Assembly (NCBI GenBank): GCA_900314935.1
Contig: OMXE01000009.1
Coordinates: forward strand, 1-44,344
From: an uncultured Prevotella sp.
GTDB lineage: Bacteria > Bacteroidota > Bacteroidia > Bacteroidales > Bacteroidaceae
Reading direction: 5' to 3'
Length of the DNA: 44,344 nucleotides
The translations under genes were made by a program, and so were the position numbers. Below, piece by piece: positions 7,331 through 15,062 of the stretch (the stretch's first letter is position 1; every line of letters begins with the position of its first letter). The notes under the pieces are model-generated. The model made no database searches. It was given only the letters and a program-made list of their open reading frames with translations, and was not told the origin of the DNA.

Positions 7331-8380
7331 ATGAATAGACTGAGAATCCTTTTTGCCGTTGTTTTCTGCAGTGTCGTGACCGTTGTCTCGGCACAGAAGA
7401 AATATTCTGTTTATGGAATAGGTTTCTATAATCAGGAGAACCTGTTTGATACATGTCATGATGAGGGCAAGAACGACTATGAGTATCTTCCCACTGGTAG
7501 TAACCGTTGGAATGCGCGGAAATACACGCATAAGCTTCAGAATATGGCAAGAGCCTTGGCCGATATGGGAACAGACATGCTTCCGAATGTTGGCTGTGCC
7601 GTCATTGGTCTTTCTGAGGTGGAGAATGCACAGGCGCTGAGTGATCTTGTTGATCAGGAGCCGTTGCGTGCCCGTGGCATGAAGTTTGTGCATATCGAAG
7701 GTCCTGACACACGAGGTGTGGACTGCGCTATGCTCTACAATCCTTCGTTGTTTACGGTGGAGGATGTGCAGCTGCCGCCCTATGTGCCTGAACTTCCCGA
7801 AGACAGCACTTTCAAGACCCGTGGTTTCCTGACGGTGAAGGGCATCCTGGCCAATGAACGCGTTGCTATTATTGTCTGCCACTGGCCCAGTAGATACAGC
7901 ACTTCCTTCTATCGTGAGAGTGCCGCCCGTCAGGTGCGTGTCATCAAGGATAACCTTCTGCTTGAGGATCCCACCAGGAAGGTCTTCGTGATGGGTGACC
8001 TTAATGACGACCCCACCAACAAGAGTATGACCGAAGGACTGAGTTGTAAGTCGGAGGTCAACAAGGTGGGGGCAGGAGATATGTATAATCCATGGTACAA
8101 CGTGCTTGTTAAACAAGGTATCGGTACACTTGCTTACAATGGTGCCTGGAACCTGTTCGACCAGATTGTGATGACTCCCAATGCTATCGATAAGAAGGGG
8201 AATAAGGACTATAGCGGTCTTACCTACCTGAAATGCCAGGTGTTCCGTCGCGACTATCTGATTCAGCAGGAAGGAAAATACAAGGGAAATCCCAAGCGTA
8301 CCCATGCAGGCGGTGTGTGGCTCGATGGCTACAGCGATCACTTGCCCGTGGTGGTTTACCTGGTGAAAGAACAACAGTAA
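7331..8380 (+). CDS. Secreted endonuclease/exonuclease/phosphatase (EEP) family protein
   Basis: The 349-residue product has a signal peptide (MNRLRILFAVVFCSVVTVVSAQ, cleaved after about residue 21). EEP catalytic motifs appear in order: FYNQENLFD (N34, E36/N37), LSEVEN (E96), a central RGVDCAMLYN strand, MGDLNDDP (D223, N225) and SDHLPVVV (D336, H337). These are the metal-binding and acid/base residues of the DNase I-like fold, so activity on phosphodiesters or phosphomonoesters is expected; the exact substrate cannot be read from sequence. It is divergent from the TonB/DUF5689/OB-fold operon, so both may belong to one scavenging pathway. The uridine kinase ATG follows 5 bp after the stop, suggesting co-transcription and perhaps a nucleoside-salvage link. 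Confidence 0.88.
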   Translation: MNRLRILFAVVFCSVVTVVSAQKKYSVYGIGFYNQENLFDTCHDEGKNDYEYLPTGSNRWNARKYTHKLQNMARALADMGTDMLPNVGCAVIGLSEVENAQALSDLVDQEPLRARGMKFVHIEGPDTRGVDCAMLYNPSLFTVEDVQLPPYVPELPEDSTFKTRGFLTVKGILANERVAIIVCHWPSRYSTSFYRESAARQVRVIKDNLLLEDPTRKVFVMGDLNDDPTNKSMTEGLSCKSEVNKVGAGDMYNPWYNVLVKQGIGTLAYNGAWNLFDQIVMTPNAIDKKGNKDYSGLTYLKCQVFRRDYLIQQEGKYKGNPKRTHAGGVWLDGYSDHLPVVVYLVKEQQ

Positions 8381-8385
8381 TTTAT

Positions 8386-8994
8386 ATGACTATTATAGGA
8401 ATAGCTGGCGGGACGGGGTCAGGAAAGACTACCGTCGTAAAGAAAATCGTGGAGGCACTGCCACCTCATAGCGTGGCCGTGGTGCCTCTCGACTCTTATT
8501 ATAATGATACAACCGACCTTACCGACGAGGAGCGTCGGCAGATCAATTTCGACCACCCGGATGCTTTCGACTGGAAGCTGCTGCACAAACAGATCTCTAT
8601 GCTGAAGAAGGGGGAGGCCATCGAGCAGCCCACCTATAGCTACGTGCTCAGTAACCGCTTACCGGAAACCGTTCATGTAGAGCCAAAGCCCGTCATCATC
8701 ATTGAGGGTATCATGACCTTGGTAGATCGTAAGCTAAGAAACATGATGGACCTGAAGATCTTCGTGGATACGGACTCTGATGAACGACTCATCCGCAATA
8801 TCCTTCGTGATGTGATGGAACGTGGACGTACTGTTGACATGGTGCTGAACCGTTATCTGGAAGTGCTCAAACCTATGCACGAGCAGTTTATCGAGCCTAC
8901 AAAGAAGTATGCCGACATCATCATCCCGCAAGGTGGAGAGAATATGAAGGGTATCGGCATTATCTGCAAATACATTGAAGGACTGACCATCTAG
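8386..8994 (+). CDS. udk: Uridine kinase
   Basis: The 202-residue product is of normal length for uridine/cytidine kinase (EC 2.7.1.48), which phosphorylates uridine and cytidine to UMP and CMP with ATP or GTP in the cytoplasm. The Walker A motif AGGTGSGKT (residues 7-15, K14) opens the protein. The family pattern continues with PLDSYY, NFDHPDAFDW (the nucleoside-site region), QPTYSY, IIIEGIMTL (Walker B) and RD-rich lid residues (RLIRNILRDVMERGR). The ATG at 8386 is 5 bp after the EEP gene stop; a longer in-frame extension into that gene is rejected because the conserved N-terminus starts here. Placement behind a secreted phosphodiesterase-like protein suits nucleoside salvage, which is an inference. 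Confidence 0.95.
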   Translation: MTIIGIAGGTGSGKTTVVKKIVEALPPHSVAVVPLDSYYNDTTDLTDEERRQINFDHPDAFDWKLLHKQISMLKKGEAIEQPTYSYVLSNRLPETVHVEPKPVIIIEGIMTLVDRKLRNMMDLKIFVDTDSDERLIRNILRDVMERGRTVDMVLNRYLEVLKPMHEQFIEPTKKYADIIIPQGGENMKGIGIICKYIEGLTI

Positions 8995-9012
8995 GCCAGT
9001 CCTTCTTCCTTT
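8977..9012 (+). terminator. Probable terminator overlapping the end of udk
   Basis: A perfect 9-bp stem (gaaggactg at 8977-8985 with cagtccttc at 8997-9005) includes the last codons and stop of udk and is followed by TTCCTTTATT. The T tract is interrupted, so the call is moderate. It also lies downstream of the convergent DUF308 gene. Confidence 0.5.
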
Positions 9013-9034
9013 ATTATATAAATAGGTTTTGTTG

Positions 9035-9760
9035 TTATGATACTTCTTCGGGTTCAATAATCTCTGCCTCTTCAATCACCGCTTCCTCAATCTCACTTGT
9101 TTCTGCCGGGATGCTCTTGGCAGCCTCCTCCAGTTTGCGTTGCGTGTCCTCGTATTGCTTCTTCGCCCTGTAGATCTTGATGTTGTTGATGCACTCCACC
9201 ACACCATAGAAGATCATGCACCAGCCGAGAATGCGGAAGGGAAGGGCCGACATCTCCATGGGCTTCACCAACATGAAGATTCCAACACCGAGGATGATGG
9301 TGGGGAAGAGCCAGAAGATGAAAGGTATGGTACTGATTTTACGGACGGAAGCGAGGTTGAAATACTGGTTAATGGCGCCGAGAATCAGGATGGCTGCCAA
9401 TACATACATCATTCCACTAACGAACGTGGTAGGCATCAGGGCGAGGATAACACCCAGTATCATGCTGCCCAAACCCACGATAGGGAACGAGGGCATGATG
9501 GCTCGCTCAATGTCCTCCGGGTTCTCTGGCGCATCATTGCCATCACGCATCTCGGCCATGGCAGCCAGACGCTCGGCTGTCTTTACCGCCTTGCGCTTTT
9601 CCGCATAGTAGGCAATGACGGATATCAGACCGGAAATGAAGAACAAGGCACCTGTGGCGATGGTCAGCCACTGAACCATTTCTGTGCGGTAGATTACCAG
9701 CAGGTAGCCTACGACAATCGCGCAGATGGCGCGGACGATGGAACTCTGGAGTATTCGCAT
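9035..9760 (-). CDS. DUF308 (HdeD-like) integral membrane protein
   Basis: The 241-residue product has six likely membrane segments. Two lie within residues 5-52 (SSIVRAICAIVVGYLLVIY and WLTIATGALFFISGLISVIA), then comes a charged loop (about 53-88, EKRKAVKTAERLAAM... NPEDIERAI). Two pairs follow at about 90-130 and 145-190. The C-terminal 50 residues form an acidic, Glu-rich cytoplasmic tail. The paired hydrophobic repeats with GxxSMILG-like glycine motifs fit DUF308. The best known member, HdeD, is linked to acid resistance in E. coli, but no specific role can be assigned here. The ATG at 9760 follows a -7-like element at 9778-9785. The gene is divergent from the histidine phosphatase gene, with only 82 bp between starts. 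Confidence 0.8.
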   Translation of the reverse strand: MRILQSSIVRAICAIVVGYLLVIYRTEMVQWLTIATGALFFISGLISVIAYYAEKRKAVKTAERLAAMAEMRDGNDAPENPEDIERAIMPSFPIVGLGSMILGVILALMPTTFVSGMMYVLAAILILGAINQYFNLASVRKISTIPFIFWLFPTIILGVGIFMLVKPMEMSALPFRILGWCMIFYGVVECINNIKIYRAKKQYEDTQRKLEEAAKSIPAETSEIEEAVIEEAEIIEPEEVS

Positions 9761-9777
9761 AGCTTTGTAGTTTTCCG

Positions 9778-9825
9778 CAAAATTACGAAAAACGAACGAA
9801 AGAAGCAATTTTTTTATTACTTTTG
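9778..9825. promoter_or_regulatory. Back-to-back promoter region for the DUF308 and histidine phosphatase genes
   Basis: On minus, TAATTTTG (complement of 9778-9785) is preceded at 20 nt by ATTG (complement of 9806-9809). On plus, TACTTTTG lies at 9818-9825, 17 bp before the ATG at 9843; its -33 box is not evident. The elements interleave, so the two genes could compete for polymerase. Confidence 0.5.
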
Positions 9826-9842
9826 TCGAAAATTTCTGAGAA

Positions 9843-10352
9843 ATGACGCGATTATTACTGGTTAGACATGGCGAGACGGTTGATAATGTCAACCAGATCA
9901 TGCAGGGACAGACACAGGGAGAGCTGACTCAAAAGGGCGTGCTGCAGGCGGAAGAGCTGGCGCAGCAGATGCGTGATGAGCAGATTGATGTCTTTGTGTC
10001 GAGCGACCTCAAGCGTAGTATTGATACTTGTAGGATCATCGCCCAGTCACATGGTCTTCCGGTAGTGCAGACACCATTGTTGAGGGAACGCGACTGGGGA
10101 GGGTTTACTGGTCGTTTCATTCCCGACTTGAAAGATGAGACGTGGCCAGATGATATTGAATCAATTACCGATCTGCGAGCCAGAGCAAAGGCTTTTCTCG
10201 ATTTCATCAGTGAGCAGTATCCAGGAAAAACCGTGCTGGCTGTTGGTCATGGTATTATCAACAAGGCTATACAAGCAGTACACCTCGGCAAGGAGATGCG
10301 CGAGATTCCGCGAATGACCAATGCCGAGGTGCGTGAGGTAAAACTATTATAG
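9843..10352 (+). CDS. Histidine phosphatase family protein (phosphoglycerate mutase-like)
   Basis: The 169-residue product carries the RHG catalytic motif at the N-terminus (LLLVRHGET, R8-H9-G10; H9 is the phosphorylated histidine). It also has the LTQKGVLQAEELA segment, SSDLKRSIDTCRII with its phosphate-binding Arg, the acid donor region LRERDWGGFTGR, and the second catalytic histidine in VLAVGHG. It is slightly short for the family because the variable insertion is small. Such proteins range from alpha-ribazole phosphatase and broad acid phosphatases to mutases. No cobalamin genes are adjacent, so no specific substrate is proposed. It is probably cytoplasmic. Confidence 0.9.
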   Translation: MTRLLLVRHGETVDNVNQIMQGQTQGELTQKGVLQAEELAQQMRDEQIDVFVSSDLKRSIDTCRIIAQSHGLPVVQTPLLRERDWGGFTGRFIPDLKDETWPDDIESITDLRARAKAFLDFISEQYPGKTVLAVGHGIINKAIQAVHLGKEMREIPRMTNAEVREVKLL

Positions 10353-10382
10353 AATTTATTATAGAAAAGAGACTAATCTTTT

Positions 10383-11591
10383 TTATCTGTGTCCGCCGAA
10401 GCCACCACGTGAGCCACCGCCACCGTGTGAACCACCACCTCCACGAGAAGCACCACCGCTGTGCGAACCACCGCCGCGTGAGCTGCCACTGAAGGAACCA
10501 CTGCTGTGAGAGCTGCTACTGCGGGTAGAGGGAGCAGAAACGCTTCTTGATGAGCTGCTGCTGGATGAGAAGGAACGGTTGGGAGCAGAGAAGCTGCCGC
10601 GGGAAGAGCTGCTGCGCTCTACGCTGGAGCTACGGGTACTGCTCTGACGGGTTCCGAAATCACCACGGTTCACACTCGTGCTGCGAGAGGAACGATCAAC
10701 GTTGGTACTGCGAGTCGGGCGATCGATGTTGCTGTTACGGTTCTGGCGCTCCACATTGCTACCGGGGTTGGGGCGATCTACGTTGCCACTGCGGTTCTGA
10801 CGCTCTACATTTGCGCCACGGTTGCCACCGAAGGTGCCGCTGCTGCGTGAGCTGGAACTGCGTGTTGCTACATCGTCGTGACGACGGTCGGCACCGCGGT
10901 TGTTATCGTTACGCTGTACGTCGCGTCCACCCACACGGTCGTTTTGCCTGTCACCACGGTTTCCACCGAAAGAGCCATTGCCATGGTTCGCGCTTCCGCT
11001 TCTGCGTTCCAGTGCCTTTCCACCCTGAGCACGCTCGAAGTGTCCACTATGGTTACGGTAGTCGCCACGATCGTAGCCGTTGCGCATGCCGAATCCGCGG
11101 TGGTCTTTACCATGACGGTGGGTTGCACCGTAGGTACGTCCATGGTAGTAGCTACGTCCTCCATTCATCCTCCAGCTGTGTCCACCACGATAGGTCAGGT
11201 AGAAGGCTGGACGACCGAAGTAGAAGTAGGTACGGTACGGATAACGGGCGTAGATGCCGAAGTGCCAGTAACCAGCCTCCCAGTAGAGGGGACGGTAGAA
11301 ATAGCTGGCGGCCACATAGGCACTGTACTGCCAGTCGAGGAGGATATAACTCAGGTCGAGATTCCTACGAGTCCAGTAGACTCCATACAGGTCATCATAA
11401 CTGTCGATGCTCATCAGGTAGTCGAGGTTGATCTCATAAGCAGCCTCATACTGATCCTCGGTGAGGTTCAGTTCATAAGCCATCTTATCAGTAAGGAACA
11501 AAGCCTGATCACGAGCCTGTTCGTAACTCATGGCATTGACTGAAACAGTCATCGTCAACAGTGCTACAAGGGCAAAAATCAACTTCTTCAT
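10383..11591 (-). CDS. Exported low-complexity Ser/Gly/Arg-rich protein
   Basis: The 402-residue product has a signal peptide (MKKLIFALVALLTMTVSVNA). A folded-looking N-terminal domain follows (about 21-135), with a helical start (MSYEQARDQALFLTDKMAYE) and then very Tyr/Trp-rich sequence (YFYRPLYWEAGYWHFGIY). From about residue 140 to the end the protein is disordered and built from Gly, Ser, Arg, His and Asn. It includes a decaying tandem repeat of about 10 residues with the pattern N(V/I)(E/D)R(P/Q)x(R/P)xxS (about residues 258-310), then poly-Ser and a GGGSHGG-type tail. The composition suggests a surface or matrix component, or an RNA/polyanion-binding tail; neither is proven. It has its own promoter at 11641-11672. 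Confidence 0.7.
   Translation of the reverse strand: MKKLIFALVALLTMTVSVNAMSYEQARDQALFLTDKMAYELNLTEDQYEAAYEINLDYLMSIDSYDDLYGVYWTRRNLDLSYILLDWQYSAYVAASYFYRPLYWEAGYWHFGIYARYPYRTYFYFGRPAFYLTYRGGHSWRMNGGRSYYHGRTYGATHRHGKDHRGFGMRNGYDRGDYRNHSGHFERAQGGKALERRSGSANHGNGSFGGNRGDRQNDRVGGRDVQRNDNNRGADRRHDDVATRSSSSRSSGTFGGNRGANVERQNRSGNVDRPNPGSNVERQNRNSNIDRPTRSTNVDRSSRSTSVNRGDFGTRQSSTRSSSVERSSSSRGSFSAPNRSFSSSSSSSRSVSAPSTRSSSSHSSGSFSGSSRGGGSHSGGASRGGGGSHGGGGSRGGFGGHR
10660..10825 (-). repeat. Degenerate tandem repeat inside the low-complexity protein gene
   Basis: Units of about 30 bp encode successive variants of the decapeptide pattern ending in NVERQ, NVDRP or NIDRP. Recurring strings such as cggttctggcgctc and gttctgacgctc show expansion at DNA level rather than only composition bias. 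Confidence 0.6.
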
Positions 11592-11640
11592 AATCGTATC
11601 TTTTTAAAGGGTTATTATTCTTATTCTTTCTTTCACGTTG

Positions 11641-11672
11641 CAAAGAAACGAAGAAAAAAACACCTGTACAAA
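11641..11672 (-). promoter_or_regulatory. Promoter of the low-complexity protein gene
   Basis: On minus, TTTG (complement of 11669-11672) is followed by 20 nt and TTTCTTTG (complement of 11641-11648). This matches the Bacteroidetes consensus except for T in place of A in the -7 box. It leaves about 45 nt of leader. Confidence 0.5.
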
Positions 11673-11758
11673 GGAAAATCCCTACTTCGTGCGGGAATTT
11701 CCCTAAAGATACACACTAAACAAATCCTTTTCCCGTTGTTATTATATATAAATAAGGT

Positions 11759-13282
11759 ATGAGGAGATTTTTACTCACTTTCATCATTCTTGCCGCACTG
11801 TCGCTAAACGCCCAGGAAGACAGTCGCTCCCTTCTAAACGATCTCGACTATAAGGTTGAATTCCAGTCGAGCGTGTCTGACGGGCAGACTCCCTTGTGGC
11901 TGAATGCGAACAAGCACGGACTGAGTTCGTTGGATGAGGTGAACGGCTATCTCAGGGGAATGGTGGAACGACCGTTGGTAGCTGATAGTGCCCGTAATTG
12001 GGGGATCGGCTATGCGTTGGATCTTGTTGCACCTCTTCATTACACCAGTAATTTCATTATCCAACAGGCTTTCATCGAGGCACGATGGAAGAAAGGTGTG
12101 GTTACCATTGGCAGTAAGGAGTTTCCGATGGAACTGAAGAACAATGAATTGTCGAGCGGCTCACAGACCCTGGGCATCAATGCCCGTCCTGTACCGCAGG
12201 TACGATTGGCCTTGCCCGACTACTGGATTATTCCCGGTACCAAGAACTGGCTGGCGCTGAAAGGTCATATAGCCTACGGAAAGACCACCGACGACCAATG
12301 GCAGAAGGATTTTACCGATATTCATCAACGTTACACCGAAGGAACGCTCTATCATAGTAAGGCGGGTTATCTGAAGATCGGACCCCAAAATCTTACCGTT
12401 GTAGTAGGTTTGGAGATGGCTTGTCAGTTTGGCGGTAAGACCATCAAGGAGGAAAATGGTAATCAAGTGGTTGTAACCAATGCCTCCGACATGAAGTCGT
12501 TTGTGAATGCGTTCCTTCCAGGCGGTTCAGGATCAGATGAGGAGACGAGTGATTTCAAGAATGCGGAAGGTAACCAGTTGGGCAGTTGGGTGATGCGTGT
12601 TGATTATGATGCAAAAGACTGGTCCGTGGGTGTTTATGCCGATCATTTCTTTGAAGATCATTCAGCGATGTTCCATCTCAGTGCCAACGACTATGGGGTA
12701 GGGGATGCGTGGCAGCAGAAACAAAGCAACCGCTTTTTCCTATACGACCTGAAGGATATCTTGCTTGGCACGGAACTGAACCTGAAACATAACGATTGGC
12801 TGCGCACCATCGTGTTGGAATATGTCTATACAAAGTACCAAAGCGGTCCGCTGTATCACGATCATACACCATTGATTAGCGGTCATGTCTGCGGAATGGA
12901 TAACTACTACAACCATCATCTCTATACCGGTTGGCAGCATTGGGGACAGGTGATGGGCAATCCCCTGTATCGTTCACCTATATATAATAAGGATGGTGAC
13001 ATCAGCGTGAAGGACAACCGCTTTGTGGCGTGGCATGTAGGACTCGCTGGAAACCCCTTATCAGCCTTGTCGTACCGACTGCTGGCTACTTACCAGACAG
13101 GATATGGAACGTATAACGAACCGATGATTCCCAAGCAGTATCTATGTAGTGTACTGACTGAGTGTTCCTATCACCTGAGAAATAGTTGGAAGGTGAGCTG
13201 CGGATTGGGCTTCGATTCCGGTAAACTATTGGGGAATAACTGGGGTGTTCAGTTGACAATCACTAAAACGGGTATCCTATGA
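11759..13282 (+). CDS. Capsule assembly Wzi family outer membrane protein
   Basis: The 507-residue product has a signal peptide (MRRFLLTFIILAALSLNAQ). Its beta-barrel sequence has the Wzi/Cap_assemb family hallmarks: FQSSVSDGQTPLWLNANKHGLSS near the start, GIGYALDLVAP, QQAFIEARWKKGVVTIGSKE, and paired strands with aromatic ends through to GVQLTITKTGI. In E. coli, Wzi is an outer-membrane lectin anchoring capsule to the cell surface; the Bacteroidetes homologues are longer. Its position next to a full Wzx/Wzy-type locus supports a capsule or EPS attachment role. The stop overlaps the ATG of the next lipoprotein gene (ATGA at 13279-13282), indicating translational coupling. Confidence 0.85.
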   Translation: MRRFLLTFIILAALSLNAQEDSRSLLNDLDYKVEFQSSVSDGQTPLWLNANKHGLSSLDEVNGYLRGMVERPLVADSARNWGIGYALDLVAPLHYTSNFIIQQAFIEARWKKGVVTIGSKEFPMELKNNELSSGSQTLGINARPVPQVRLALPDYWIIPGTKNWLALKGHIAYGKTTDDQWQKDFTDIHQRYTEGTLYHSKAGYLKIGPQNLTVVVGLEMACQFGGKTIKEENGNQVVVTNASDMKSFVNAFLPGGSGSDEETSDFKNAEGNQLGSWVMRVDYDAKDWSVGVYADHFFEDHSAMFHLSANDYGVGDAWQQKQSNRFFLYDLKDILLGTELNLKHNDWLRTIVLEYVYTKYQSGPLYHDHTPLISGHVCGMDNYYNHHLYTGWQHWGQVMGNPLYRSPIYNKDGDISVKDNRFVAWHVGLAGNPLSALSYRLLATYQTGYGTYNEPMIPKQYLCSVLTECSYHLRNSWKVSCGLGFDSGKLLGNNWGVQLTITKTGIL

Positions 13283-13716
13283 AAAGAATCGTTTACATAT
13301 TGAGTATCGTCTGCTTGTTGATGATGACTGCCTGTGATGTGGAAACTTCCGACAATGGTAATCTGGACGGATTCTGGCATTTGCAGCGAATCGAATCATT
13401 AACGAACAGCACTACCAGTGAGAGTATCATTCTTAATCAAAGAATATTCTGGAGTGTTCAGTCAAGTCTTGTTCAACTATGGAACTTGCAAGACCAGCCG
13501 ATTATCTGTCAGTTTACGTATGAGAAAGATGTACTGACACTTATCAACCCCTGCTTGTTCGACAGGTCGTTAGGTGATACACCGATTACCGATGTGGAAA
13601 AACTTAAACCCTATGGTATGAATGAGATACCGGCTGCTTTTCATGTGGTGAGTCTGAACAGCGAAAGCATGATACTGGAATCGCCGGTTCATAGACTGTA
13701 TTTCAACAAGCATTAG
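13279..13716 (+). CDS. Lipocalin-like lipoprotein coupled to the Wzi family gene
   Basis: The 145-residue product has an SPII signal (MKRIVYILSIVCLLMMTAC, C19). A small beta-barrel-like domain follows with the pattern LDGFWHLQRIES near residue 30, as in lipocalin-like Bacteroidetes lipoproteins, and ends in MILESPVHRLYFNKH. It overlaps the Wzi family gene by 4 bp and overlaps the convergent sugar transferase gene by 4 bp at the stop codons (13713-13716). Tail-to-tail overlap leaves no room for a terminator between the two transcripts. A role in capsule attachment or export is inferred from coupling only. Confidence 0.75.
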   Translation: MKRIVYILSIVCLLMMTACDVETSDNGNLDGFWHLQRIESLTNSTTSESIILNQRIFWSVQSSLVQLWNLQDQPIICQFTYEKDVLTLINPCLFDRSLGDTPITDVEKLKPYGMNEIPAAFHVVSLNSESMILESPVHRLYFNKH

Positions 13717-14285
13717 AATTTCTTTCCGGTGATGATACTGACGAAGGTCTTCATCAGGATCTTTGCATCAAACCATAACGACTGATGCTCCAGGTAATAC
13801 AGGTCCATTTCCAATCTTACGAGCATCTTCTCCAGAGTATCTGTATAGCCATTGTAAAGAGTAGCGTAACTGGTTACTCCCGGACGAAGTTTGTAGAGTT
13901 GTTCGTAACGCGGATCACGCTCCATGATCTTGTCGATATAGTATTTCCTTTCTGGGCGTGGACCCACAAAGGCCATATCTCCCACGAACACATTCCATAG
14001 TTGTGGTAATTCGTCTAAGTGATGATCGCGCAGGAATTTCCCTACCCGTGTCAGGTTGTCGTTCTGCTCCAGACTGAAGAGTTCATTCTCATCCCTGTTA
14101 GCATCCACCGTCATACTTCTGAACTTCAGGATATGGAAAGGCTTACCTTTTCTTCCGATTCTCTCTTGCTTGAAGATAACAGGACTGCCGTCTTCAGCCT
14201 TGATCAGGATATAGATGAGGGCGAAGAGTGGGGAGAAGATGATGAGGGTTCCCAGGGCGATGATACAGTCGAGTGTTCTTTTCAT
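13713..14285 (-). CDS. Bacterial sugar transferase (phosphoglycosyl transferase), second copy
   Basis: The 190-residue product is a minimal PglC-type enzyme. An N-terminal membrane helix (CIIALGTLIIFSPLFALIYILIK) is followed by PVIFKQERIGRKGKPF, LKFRSM, LRDHHLDELPQLWNV with the catalytic Asp-Glu pair, DMAFVGPRP, and LRPGVTSYATLYNG. Such enzymes transfer a sugar-1-phosphate from a UDP-sugar to undecaprenyl phosphate. It is the last gene of the minus-strand polysaccharide series, 3 bp after the GT2 gene. A longer homologue lies at 15985-16671, so the locus has two candidate initiating transferases. The rPGV motif is followed by TSYA rather than the TGYA of the other copy. Confidence 0.9.
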   Translation of the reverse strand: MKRTLDCIIALGTLIIFSPLFALIYILIKAEDGSPVIFKQERIGRKGKPFHILKFRSMTVDANRDENELFSLEQNDNLTRVGKFLRDHHLDELPQLWNVFVGDMAFVGPRPERKYYIDKIMERDPRYEQLYKLRPGVTSYATLYNGYTDTLEKMLVRLEMDLYYLEHQSLWFDAKILMKTFVSIITGKKF

Positions 14286-14288
14286 CGT

Positions 14289-15059
14289 TTAGAAAAAGTG
14301 TTTTTTGAATGCATAGACACAGAAACAGAAGGTGTTAAAAACAGCTTTTACCTTACTGATCTTCTCGTCTTGTGTCTGTATTTCGTACACCTGACGAATA
14401 CTACTGAACTTATTCGATGACAGTGAATGGTCGCTAATGCGATAGGAGGTCAGACATGCATCAAGGCCATAGGCAAAGTCAGTATGCCTGAGCAGCATCA
14501 GCCATGTGGCATAGTCCTGCCCCCCCCTGCGCAACGGCATGGTGAAGTCAGGGAAGGACCTTCGGTTTATCAGTACCGTTGATGTGGCAATCACCGTTTG
14601 ACGAAGAAGATGACGGTAGTCAATCCGTTCAGGTATGGGAACCTTTGATTTTACAAGATGGTTGTCCGCATCGATAAAGTTAATGCGTGTGAAAGAGAAA
14701 GCGCATTTCTTCTCCTTCATAAACGCCAGCTGTTGTGAGAGCTTCTCGGGTAACCACAGATCATCACTGTCGAGAAATGCCAGATACTCACCTTTTGCAT
14801 AACCAATGGCTGTGTTACGAGCCACGGCAGCCCCGCTGTTCTTTTCCAGACGATAATAGCGGATGCGGGCATCTTCTACTGCAAAACTTTTGATAATCTC
14901 CCCGGAACGGTCGTTCGAACAGTCATCAACCAATATCATCTCCCAGTCCTGGTAGGTCTGAGCCTGCACAGACAGGATGGTCTGCTCGATAAACCTTTCT
15001 GCATGATAGACAGGTGTGATGATCGATACAAGACCTTGTTGATACTGTTCTTTTTCCAT
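14289..15059 (-). CDS. Family 2 glycosyltransferase
   Basis: The 256-residue GT-A enzyme shows VSIITPVYHAERFIEQTILSV at the N-terminus, the nucleotide-binding ILVDDCSNDRSG (residues 42-53), NTAIGYAKGEYLAFLDSDDLW containing the DxD-type metal site (D97-S-D-D100), and a later RRGGQDYATWLMLLR segment with the probable acceptor/base region. It is cytoplasmic or membrane-peripheral and probably adds one sugar to the lipid-linked repeat unit. It lies between the aminotransferase-like gene (3 bp) and the second sugar transferase gene (3 bp). Donor and acceptor cannot be told from sequence. Confidence 0.9.
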   Translation of the reverse strand: MEKEQYQQGLVSIITPVYHAERFIEQTILSVQAQTYQDWEMILVDDCSNDRSGEIIKSFAVEDARIRYYRLEKNSGAAVARNTAIGYAKGEYLAFLDSDDLWLPEKLSQQLAFMKEKKCAFSFTRINFIDADNHLVKSKVPIPERIDYRHLLRQTVIATSTVLINRRSFPDFTMPLRRGGQDYATWLMLLRHTDFAYGLDACLTSYRISDHSLSSNKFSSIRQVYEIQTQDEKISKVKAVFNTFCFCVYAFKKHFF

Positions 15060-15062
15060 ATA

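Noticed and set aside
7202..8374. 390-residue open frame on the minus strand
   Set aside because: It lies antisense across the EEP-family gene, which has a signal peptide, all catalytic motifs and a consensus promoter. The antisense product has no recognisable domain.
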